Assembly (NCBI GenBank): GCA_028343845.1
Contig: JAOLZO010000022.1
Span: 1-41,909 of the forward strand
DNA from: Verrucomicrobiota bacterium
GTDB taxonomy: Bacteria; Verrucomicrobiota; Verrucomicrobiia; Opitutales; Seribacteraceae
Length of the DNA stretch: 41,909 bases
Reading direction: 5' to 3'
Shown: positions 17,038 to 24,765 of the stretch, in pieces
Layout of the letters: the number at the start of each line of letters is the position of its first letter
Position numbering within the stretch: position 1 is the stretch's first letter
Translations under genes and position numbers: made by a program
Notes under the pieces: model-generated
The model's database searches: none
The model's input: the letters and a program-made list of their open reading frames with translations, nothing else
What the model was told of the DNA's origin: nothing

Positions 17038-18600
17038 CTAGCGGGCACCGACGCGTTGCCGCCAGGTTTCGTAGCGGGCGGCCATGTCCTTGACGCGTTC
17101 AGGATGACGCTTGGCCAAGGTAGCGGTTTCGCCGGGGTCGGATGAAAGATCATAGAGTTCCCAAGGTGATTTGTCCCCGGGGCGAACGATTTTCCAGTCG
17201 CCCATGATGAGGGCTCGACCGCGGGGGTTGGCCCAAGCCAAGGTCTCGTGACCGTCACGTTTCTCGCCACGCAGGATGGGGACAAGACTTTTGCCTTCCA
17301 TGGGAAGCGGTTTGCGGTTGCGGAATTCGCTGGGGTATTTCAGGTCGGCCAAGTCGAGGCAAGTGGCCATGACGTCGATGACGTGTCCGGGTTGCCGGGT
17401 GAGCCCGTTTCCTTTCTTGATGATCTTGGGCCAGTGCGCGATGAGCGGAGTCCGGATACCTCCTTCGTAGGACGACAACTTGGTGCTGCGCAGAGGGGTG
17501 TTGCTGGTGAGAGCCCAAGCCAATCCATAGCCGGCGAAAGTATCGTGCGACCCGGGCATGACTTTCGGACCACTGCCGGGACGAATGACCACCTTGTCCT
17601 TGCGCCAATTCTTTTTTGGAGAACTCGGACTGAATCCAAAACCACTGCCGCTTGGACCCAGCCCCCCGTCGGGAGCGGCTCCATTGTCGGAGAGAAAGAG
17701 AATGAGGGTGTCCTCGAGTTGGCCGGATTCATCAAGTACCTCGAGCATCCGTCCCACCCCGCGGTCGACGTTGGATATTTGGGCTGCATAGACCGCCATG
17801 CGCTCGGCCTGCCAGTCCTTATGCTTGTCCCTAGCCCAGTCCGGTATGTTTGCTGGATAGGGCGCGGGCTTGGCCCCATCCGGCAGGAGCCCCATCTTAC
17901 TCTGGCGCTCGAAGCGGGTCGCCCGCCAGTCGTTCCAACCTTGTTTGCGGTAGCGCTCGCGGTAGGGCGCTATGGTTTTTTCACGGGCGTGCAAGGGCCA
18001 GTGCGGGGCCACGTATCCGACGTACAGGAAGAAAGGCTTCTTGCCGGTGACAGCTTCCTCGAGAAAGGTTACGGCATGATCGTTAAAGGCATCGGTCATG
18101 AAAAAGTCGTCGGTGAATTTCCACGGCTTGTCATCGAGGTAGAAATCGTTTTGCGCGACGGGATGCCAATAGCTGATCATGCCTTGGCAGTTAGGACCGA
18201 AGAAACGGTTGAAGCCGCGCTTCACCGCGAGGTCTCGTCCTTGCCACTTGCCGACCATGGCGGTGTGGTATCCTCCTTCTTGCAGTAGTTCGGGGATGAG
18301 CACGCATTTCGAAAAATTCTTCGGATGGTTCCAACTGTTGCCCCGGTGACCGGTTTGCTGACAGTAAAGGCCGGACAGCAAAGAGGCCCGGGTAGGTCCG
18401 CATACGGAGTTGTTGTAAAAACGGGTGAAGCGCAAGCCGCCCGCTGCCAGCGAGTCGACGTTGGGCGTATCGATTTCACCGCCGTAGCAACCTAGGTCGG
18501 ACCAACCCATGTCGTCGACCATGACCAAGAGGATGTTGGGCCGTTTGTCGGCATGCAGCAAAGCGGCGAGGAAGAACAGCGGCAGGCGTAAGGTTTTCAT
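17038..18600 (-). CDS. Secreted type I sulfatase
   Basis: This 520-residue sulfatase hydrolyses a sulfate ester, probably on a polysaccharide, outside the cytoplasm. The start is the ATG at 18600, followed by a Sec signal (MKTLRLPLFFLAALLHA). Metal-binding D29-D30 lie in the VDDMGWSDLGCYGG motif, and the formylglycine signature is C67-G-P-T-R-A-S-L-L-S-G, where Cys67 must be converted by a formylglycine-generating enzyme not encoded here. GKWQGRD, YVAPHWPLHA and LFLSDNGA match further active-site blocks. The ending (DWKIVRPGDKSPWELYDLSSDPGET) is the usual sulfatase C-terminus. It is second in the operon, 28 bp after the deacetylase-dehydrogenase fusion and 13 bp before the DUF4838 gene, which ties it to the same substrate. 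The specificity is unknown. Confidence 0.95.
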   Translation of the reverse strand: MKTLRLPLFFLAALLHADKRPNILLVMVDDMGWSDLGCYGGEIDTPNVDSLAAGGLRFTRFYNNSVCGPTRASLLSGLYCQQTGHRGNSWNHPKNFSKCVLIPELLQEGGYHTAMVGKWQGRDLAVKRGFNRFFGPNCQGMISYWHPVAQNDFYLDDKPWKFTDDFFMTDAFNDHAVTFLEEAVTGKKPFFLYVGYVAPHWPLHAREKTIAPYRERYRKQGWNDWRATRFERQSKMGLLPDGAKPAPYPANIPDWARDKHKDWQAERMAVYAAQISNVDRGVGRMLEVLDESGQLEDTLILFLSDNGAAPDGGLGPSGSGFGFSPSSPKKNWRKDKVVIRPGSGPKVMPGSHDTFAGYGLAWALTSNTPLRSTKLSSYEGGIRTPLIAHWPKIIKKGNGLTRQPGHVIDVMATCLDLADLKYPSEFRNRKPLPMEGKSLVPILRGEKRDGHETLAWANPRGRALIMGDWKIVRPGDKSPWELYDLSSDPGETATLAKRHPERVKDMAARYETWRQRVGAR

Positions 18601-18628
18601 GAGTTTGAAGCGGGGGCTCCGAAGGTCG

Positions 18629-21600
18629 CTATCGGCTTGGGGATAGGTCAACGGTTTTTGAATTCGTCCAGTTTCTGCCGTTTTCGGGAGGTTCCGCATC
18701 TTGCGGGAGCAAGCGTACTTCCCTCAGGTCCATGAGAAACCCCGAATTCAACTTGTCGTCGATCCGGACAATGAGCCGGTGAATCCCTTTTTTGAGTTCG
18801 ATCTTTCCCATCTTTCCCCATTCGTACTTGTCCCAAGACCCTGTACCCGGAACGGGAGCGCTCAGTAGGTAAGTCGAAACCGTGAGGTTTAATCTGTCTC
18901 GCTTGCCTTTATCGGGAAGCGCCCAGTCAATCCAAACGTCATAAGCGCCTGCCTCTTCGATCTCAAAGGTCCATTCCGCCCGGTCCGCCTCACTGCGCCA
19001 AAAACCGAGGTTCTTGTATTTTTGCTCGAAGACAATGCTTGGGCCGTAGATCTCGGCAGACCCAGCGGGGAGTCTTACGATTCCTTTTTCCGATGCATAA
19101 AGAAGCGTTGGCTGATTGTTTTTAAATTCCTTTCTTTTTTCTCCGGCAACTTGCAGGTAGGCCAAAAGATCGGGCATCTGCTGGATGCTGATCACCGATT
19201 CGAGACCCTCCGGCATTAAGGACCGGCCGGTCGAAACAAGAGAGACGAGATCATTTTTCGGAATTTTTGTTCTTTCACCGGTAATGCCGGTTATGGTCAC
19301 GGAGGCACTGGTTTCTTCCGTGACCGATCCCATGAAGGTGAGATCTTTTTTTGTCTTTGCTATAAATTGGATCCAATCGCCATCCACTCCTTGGTTGGGA
19401 TCGAGAATTCCGTTGAGGTAGGTTTGAGGGGCCCGGTTGCTCAGGGCGGCCAGATCCGGCCCCAAGGCGGTGCCCGTTCCGTCCAGACGATGGCAACTCG
19501 AGCAGTGAGAGACAAAAAGAGCTTTTCCTTTCAGCTTGTCTCCCGGTTTGTTGATCGTCGGGCCGTACCGCTTGAGAACTTCCGCCCTCGCAGGCCTGGA
19601 ATTCTCCTGCAGACTCTCTTTTGCAAGCTTGCTTATTTCATCATCATTATGGGTCAGGAGCAGTTGCCTTCGGGTCAGATCAATGGAGCTTCTCAGTTCG
19701 TCGTTTTCCTTGGCCATTTTCAGAAAAAGCATCGTCAGGCTCTTTCGCCTTACCATTTCATCGATCATCACCTGACGCAACGCCGGGCTGTGATTTTTCC
19801 ATCCCTGCAGCATTTTCCCAGCAGCTTTTGCATCACCCTTTCTGAGCAGAGCTTTACAACTGCTTGCTTGCAAAGTTGCTGGCTGGCTTACGTTCAAAAG
19901 CTCGAAAAGAGCTTTTCTGTCCTTTTCACTTTCAATTCCCGTCAGTCCGATCAAATTCACCGAGGCAATTCTCACCTCAAGATCATGATCGGGGTCCGTC
20001 GCGATTTTCCATGTCGAATCGAGCACGCCCTTAAGTTCCCGGTTGGTACGTTCGTCTATTCCGGCCGTTTCCAGAATCATTGCCAGAGCTTTGATTCTCG
20101 AAGGGTCCTTGAGCTTTTCACCGGAGAATCTTGAAATTATTTTTGAAATCAGTTCTTTGGATTTACTGCCTGACAATTTGATCAGTTCATTGATGATGAC
20201 CGATTTCTCCGGGCTTTCTTGCAAATCCAAAACAGTAAGGAGGACTTCTTCAGGGAAGTTGCTTGCCGCCGTAAGGGCCGCCGTCCTGAGGTACGGGTCT
20301 TTCGGATGCGCGGCGATGAATTTCCCAAGCGCCCTGGCAACTTCCTTACTGCGATAATTTCCCAAGGCATAGGCGGCTTCCCTTCGAACCTGACTGTCTT
20401 TGTCTTCGAGCAGTCTTATCATTCCATTTGCCAATTGCGGATCTTGACTAAGGGATTGCGAGCCCACCCTTAGCGCGTTGCGCCTGACCCCGTGGTGTTG
20501 ATCCTTGAAGCCTGACAAAACGTCTTTTTTGGTGATCAAGCCAAGATCAGCCAGGGCGCTCAACGCCTGAACCCTTCCGGCGGCGCTCTTCCCAAGGGAA
20601 ACGGTTCTCCTGAGCGGAGCTTCCGCGCTCTTTCGTTCTTCTTCCCTTAACCAGGTGAGCATCATGTGCGCGGTGTCACGTTGCCATGCGTTTGGCGAGT
20701 CGATTGCCTCGGCCAGTTGCTCGGCGTTCATTCCGGAAAGTTTCCTGACCGGATGCAGTTTGCGCCCTTCGGGCCAAACCCTGTAAATTCTTCCCTTGTC
20801 ATGACCCGCCCGTAGTCTTCCGTCCTCGATCATTTCTTTCGTGAGCTGCTTGTCGATCCATTCGGGATGCTCGATTACGAGCCGGTACATGTCGGCGACG
20901 TAGAGAGCTCCGTCGGGCCCGTTCCTTATCGCCGTTGGCCTGAACCATGAGTCCTTGCTACGCAGGAATTCACTGTTTGATTCGTCTTTGGCTCTGGATG
21001 TTTTCATCCGGACGCCATTCCATTCGATGACCTCTCGGTGGATGCAGTTGTGCACGGGGCATGAGAAATAAATTGAGGGCTTGACGATTCCATCGAATAG
21101 CGAGCCCCTGTAAAAAGTATAGCCACAACCGGACGTCAGCTTCCCCGGTGAACCGGCAGGAGGGGGCCTGTATCCACTCCAATGGCTCAGGACCTGGCTG
21201 GCTGGATAAAGGTTGATCACGCCTGTGATGGGGTTTCTGGAGTTCGGTTGAGAGATCAAGGTGTTCTTACGGATATGGTGGTCTTCCAAAATGATATGCC
21301 AGGCGTTGGAGTTGTTTCCGGCGATCCAGTTTCCCCAGTCATCCCGATTCCGGCCATGCTGGGTTCTGCCGGTGGCTCTTTCAAGTTCCCCGGTATCGGG
21401 TCTGATCCTGAGATCTGATCCGCCAAGCACCAATTGTTGGCCTGTGATTTTGGATCTGATTGTTCCTCCGCTGTCTCCGTTGCCAACGTAGATCCAACCG
21501 TCCAGTCCCCAGGCAAGCCCGTTCACCCGGTGCTGTTCGTTCCCCCGCCCGAAGCCTTCGTAGAGAATTCTTTTTTCATCCGCAATGCCGTCACCGTTCT

Positions 21601-23785
21601 GGTCACGCATGAACCAAATGGTTGGAGGAGCGACAACCAAGGCCCCGTCCCGCCATGGAAGAACCGTATTGGCTGTTTCGAGACCTTGTGCAAAAACCAC
21701 TCTCTTGTCGTATTTCCCATCCCCGTCGCTATCCGATACGGTGGCGACGCGCCCTCCGGGCTTCCCTTTGTTGTCAATGCCAAGCGGATAGTCCGCCATC
21801 TCGGCAACCCACATTTTTCCGTCCGGTCCCCATGCAACGTCGACTGGATCCATGACGAGAGGCTCGGAGGCAACCAGATCGACTCTGAACCCAGGCCTCG
21901 TTTCAATCGATTGCAAGGAAGTTTGCGGGCTTTTCGGACGTTGAGCGTGATCGCCAAGGATATCGGAAAAGGATCTTTGGTCGATGTGATGCGGAAGGGT
22001 TTGACCGGTGTCTTCATTTTGCCAATAGAGATTCCCCCGCTTGATCCAGGCTCCGTTGTTCGTTCCGTCGCTCCTGACGATCGGGGGGAGAACCTTTCGT
22101 TCTCTGGGGTGGTTCTCGCCCGTTCCGGAATTCCCCCGTTTGCCTCCGATCCCTCGGAGGCTCCACCCATCCTTGAACGACTTGAAAAGCCAAGTTCCGT
22201 AGCTTTCGGAATTCGAGAAGATGACGTCCTCAAGACCGTCTTGATCGAGGTCTGCGAAACGAAGACCTGCGTCTTGCCCTTCGCCGGTGACGATTGAGGT
22301 GCCCTTGGGGAGAGAGAAGGGCAACAACTCCCATCCCTTTTCCTTTAGCTGGTATACTTCCGACCGGGCGGGACTTCCCACGATCAGTTCACAGGTTCCG
22401 TCCCGGTCAATGTCTCTGAACCTGACACCCGCATCCCTGCCATCGGAATGGGATGCAACGCGTTCAAGTCCCCTGGTGAGCGTATCTTCCTGAATCCAGA
22501 AATCTTTTTGGAAGGACCAGGCCTTGAGTTCTCCTTTCGCGTCAGCGCTGAAAGCAAACGTTTTGAATTTTTTATCATCAAAACCGAACCTAAGACCCGG
22601 ATGCATTCTTTCGGGGAATGGAATTTCCTTCCAGGAAGAATTGTCCGGTTTCCATATCCGGCACTTTCGGGCCTCGGAATTTGCGATCAGAACATCCATA
22701 TATCCGTCCTTGTCGATATCGAATATCCTGACGCCGTTATCCTTCCCGTCCTTATCTCTGAGGCTATGGCCGTCGAGCATGTTTTTTCTCATCAGGTCAT
22801 GCATCTCCAGCATAGTGAGAAATTTGATTTTTTTACCATGAGTCTTGTCGGCATAGTCAACGACTTCGACCATCTGTCCGCTGCGCATCCAGGATCCTGC
22901 ATGAAAGCATAGGGAGACTGCTCCTTTTTTAGCGACCGTCGCGTCGAGGGCCGCCTTGAAGTCATCAATGGTGATTTGGTTTCCTTTCCCGTGCAGGACT
23001 TGCCCGGTATAATCGTTTGGATATACGAAGGGAAGTTCCCAAATCTTGTTGCCCACCACGAAGGGGTAGGGATAATTTTCAACGTAATTGACAAACCCGT
23101 TCATCAGGTATTTCGAAAACCTTTTCGGGCCTCCGGATTCCTTTGGGAATAGTGATTGATCGAGTTGCTTGTCCTCGGGGGTAAAGACAACGCCAACGCT
23201 AGTGCTCATGGAGACGAAATTCCCCCCGGGGCTTTTCCCGTTCATGATTTCAGCATAGGCTCTCGGGCTTGGGGTGTTTTGCCCGTCCATGCAGGGGAAC
23301 CGAAACCCGATCGTCCGGCTGTTCGGGATTTTGGCAAGAAGATCGACACACCGGTGGAAATCACTCACCGCCCGCTCAAACGCTCCCTTTTGCAACAAAG
23401 GGCATGGGTGAGTCGTGGTGTGCGCCTCCAGCGAGACTCCCTGCTTAAGGAACCATTGCATGTTGGGGTGTTCGGGGTCCGGCCGGTTGCAGGTAATGCT
23501 CACCGGGCCACGGCCATCGATTTCCTGTAGTCTGGAAAGGATCGGGCTCAGGTAGCTGCGAAAGCGTTGACCGTCTCCGGACATATCGTCAATGGCCAGG
23601 ACGGCCACTGCCAATACCTCCTTTTCCCCGATCCATTGAGGAGTGATTAACTTGGGGGATTCCCGACTAAACTGCCACGGGTTGTTTGGCTCATCGAGAT
23701 GAACGATCCGATTTCCGTCCTTTGCATAGGACGTAGTAATCGCCAACAATACGCTTAGCGCGAGGATCTTCAGGGGTAAATGCAT
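18629..23785 (-). CDS. Giant fusion: polysaccharide deacetylase, VCBS repeats, PVC-type dehydrogenase, HEAT repeats, cytochrome c, CBM
   Basis: This 1718-residue secreted protein has a Sec signal (residues 1-21). At about 58-330 it has a NodB-like polysaccharide deacetylase domain: AIDD (D66, D67), H122-TTT-H126, R162-F-P and the closing SLCFH (H295). FG-GAP/VCBS repeats follow at about 350-530 (FDIDKDGYMDV, FRDIDRDGTCEL, FADLDQDGLEDV). A PVC-type membrane-bound dehydrogenase-like propeller starts at about 630 (RPGFRVDLVASEP, VAWGPDGKMWVAEMADYP) and extends to about 1000, followed by HEAT repeats to about 1400. A cytochrome c domain has C1428-S-S-C-H1432 and a candidate distal ligand M1524 (SLMPEG). 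A C-terminal carbohydrate-binding region (GFWRSEADRAEWTF, AGAYDVWIDWALPD) covers about 1565-1700. It is the first gene of the operon. Base composition is AT-richer than its downstream partners. I infer coupled deacetylation and oxidation of a glycan. The order of domains is sure; the catalytic activities are inferred. Confidence 0.93.
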   Translation of the reverse strand: MHLPLKILALSVLLAITTSYAKDGNRIVHLDEPNNPWQFSRESPKLITPQWIGEKEVLAVAVLAIDDMSGDGQRFRSYLSPILSRLQEIDGRGPVSITCNRPDPEHPNMQWFLKQGVSLEAHTTTHPCPLLQKGAFERAVSDFHRCVDLLAKIPNSRTIGFRFPCMDGQNTPSPRAYAEIMNGKSPGGNFVSMSTSVGVVFTPEDKQLDQSLFPKESGGPKRFSKYLMNGFVNYVENYPYPFVVGNKIWELPFVYPNDYTGQVLHGKGNQITIDDFKAALDATVAKKGAVSLCFHAGSWMRSGQMVEVVDYADKTHGKKIKFLTMLEMHDLMRKNMLDGHSLRDKDGKDNGVRIFDIDKDGYMDVLIANSEARKCRIWKPDNSSWKEIPFPERMHPGLRFGFDDKKFKTFAFSADAKGELKAWSFQKDFWIQEDTLTRGLERVASHSDGRDAGVRFRDIDRDGTCELIVGSPARSEVYQLKEKGWELLPFSLPKGTSIVTGEGQDAGLRFADLDQDGLEDVIFSNSESYGTWLFKSFKDGWSLRGIGGKRGNSGTGENHPRERKVLPPIVRSDGTNNGAWIKRGNLYWQNEDTGQTLPHHIDQRSFSDILGDHAQRPKSPQTSLQSIETRPGFRVDLVASEPLVMDPVDVAWGPDGKMWVAEMADYPLGIDNKGKPGGRVATVSDSDGDGKYDKRVVFAQGLETANTVLPWRDGALVVAPPTIWFMRDQNGDGIADEKRILYEGFGRGNEQHRVNGLAWGLDGWIYVGNGDSGGTIRSKITGQQLVLGGSDLRIRPDTGELERATGRTQHGRNRDDWGNWIAGNNSNAWHIILEDHHIRKNTLISQPNSRNPITGVINLYPASQVLSHWSGYRPPPAGSPGKLTSGCGYTFYRGSLFDGIVKPSIYFSCPVHNCIHREVIEWNGVRMKTSRAKDESNSEFLRSKDSWFRPTAIRNGPDGALYVADMYRLVIEHPEWIDKQLTKEMIEDGRLRAGHDKGRIYRVWPEGRKLHPVRKLSGMNAEQLAEAIDSPNAWQRDTAHMMLTWLREEERKSAEAPLRRTVSLGKSAAGRVQALSALADLGLITKKDVLSGFKDQHHGVRRNALRVGSQSLSQDPQLANGMIRLLEDKDSQVRREAAYALGNYRSKEVARALGKFIAAHPKDPYLRTAALTAASNFPEEVLLTVLDLQESPEKSVIINELIKLSGSKSKELISKIISRFSGEKLKDPSRIKALAMILETAGIDERTNRELKGVLDSTWKIATDPDHDLEVRIASVNLIGLTGIESEKDRKALFELLNVSQPATLQASSCKALLRKGDAKAAGKMLQGWKNHSPALRQVMIDEMVRRKSLTMLFLKMAKENDELRSSIDLTRRQLLLTHNDDEISKLAKESLQENSRPARAEVLKRYGPTINKPGDKLKGKALFVSHCSSCHRLDGTGTALGPDLAALSNRAPQTYLNGILDPNQGVDGDWIQFIAKTKKDLTFMGSVTEETSASVTITGITGERTKIPKNDLVSLVSTGRSLMPEGLESVISIQQMPDLLAYLQVAGEKRKEFKNNQPTLLYASEKGIVRLPAGSAEIYGPSIVFEQKYKNLGFWRSEADRAEWTFEIEEAGAYDVWIDWALPDKGKRDRLNLTVSTYLLSAPVPGTGSWDKYEWGKMGKIELKKGIHRLIVRIDDKLNSGFLMDLREVRLLPQDAEPPENGRNWTNSKTVDLSPSR

Positions 23786-23955
23786 GGGGTCTTGGAATTC
23801 ATTAAGATATTCGGGGTTCGAAAACTCAAGAAGCTAATCGCAGTCCCGGAATTTTTTGCGGTTGGCAGGCAAAGTCTTTCTTGCACATGATGCTTGCCTG
23901 AGTTCTCCTGAAATGCGAAACTTTCCCTTCTGTTCATCCCAAACTATTCAAACTT
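23786..23955. promoter_or_regulatory. Divergent intergenic region
   Basis: This 170-bp gap separates the divergent giant fusion gene (minus) and the ThuA-like gene (plus), so it should carry both promoters. I see no clear -35/-10 pair, operator or ribosome binding site in it; the sequence just before the plus-strand ATG (CAAACTATTCAAACTT) is AT-rich and purine-poor. Confidence 0.35.
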
Positions 23956-24714
23956 ATGAAACTACTGTTCATTGCCCTCGCTTTTGTCTTCCAACTTACG
24001 GTCTTTGCCGATCATCATGGAAAGAAACCACTCAAGGCACTGATGATAACCGGCGGTTGTTGTCACGATTACAAGAACCAAAAAAACATCATAAGCGAAG
24101 GGATAACCGAGCGCGTCAAGACCAAGTGGGATATCTTTTTCGAGATGGATCAGGCCAAGAGCAAGGCCCACTTGAGCAAGAAGGGTTGGTCGGATGGTTT
24201 TGATTACATCGTTTACAATCATTGCTTTGCCCACGAAAAGGATGCTTCCTTTGTAAAATCGATCACCGACATACACAAGGCTGGCAAGCCTGCCTTGGCT
24301 CTCCATTGCGCCATGCATTCCTATCATTGGAGCATTCCGGCCGAGGGCGACAACAAGAAGGCTTGGCCTGAAATGCTCGGAGCCAGTTCAAAGGGACATG
24401 GACCAAAGGCCGCCATTACGGTTAAAAAGGTAAAGAAGCATGCTGACCACCCGATCGTAAAGGATTTGCCCGATGGTTGGTTGACGCCCGAAGGCGAGCT
24501 TTACAACGTCCAGAAAGTTTATGAGGGAACGACCGTTCTTGCCCATGGTGAAAACGGAAAGGCCAAGGAACCCCAAGCCTGCGTATGGATCAATACCCAT
24601 GGCAAGGGCCGTATTTTCTCGACCACGCTTGGCCACCACAATTCCACCATGTCGACCAAGGAGTACCTTGATATGTTGGGCAATGCGGTCAAGTGGATCA
24701 CTGCGAAGAAATAG
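23956..24714 (+). CDS. ThuA-like domain protein, secreted
   Basis: This 252-residue protein is a ThuA-like (trehalose-utilisation/glutamine-amidotransferase-like fold) protein. A Sec signal of about 18 residues (MKLLFIALAFVFQLTVFA) is followed by a His-rich junction (DHHGKK). Family segments are KALMITGGCCHDY, YIVYNHCFAHE, GKPALALHCAMHSYHW (the position of the nucleophile elbow in the fold, with Cys preserved) and GKGRIFSTTLGHHNSTM, followed by a C-terminal helix with NAVKWI. Its length is normal for a single-domain secreted ThuA. Members of this family frequently accompany PVC-type dehydrogenases and sugar oxidoreductases. Here it precedes the pentaheme cytochrome gene by 51 bp. The enzymatic role is not established for secreted members. 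Confidence 0.92.
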   Translation: MKLLFIALAFVFQLTVFADHHGKKPLKALMITGGCCHDYKNQKNIISEGITERVKTKWDIFFEMDQAKSKAHLSKKGWSDGFDYIVYNHCFAHEKDASFVKSITDIHKAGKPALALHCAMHSYHWSIPAEGDNKKAWPEMLGASSKGHGPKAAITVKKVKKHADHPIVKDLPDGWLTPEGELYNVQKVYEGTTVLAHGENGKAKEPQACVWINTHGKGRIFSTTLGHHNSTMSTKEYLDMLGNAVKWITAKK

Positions 24715-24765
24715 TCCTTCTTATTTAGTTACGTCCTAAAAAAGGATTTCGCTGCGGGCACGCGA

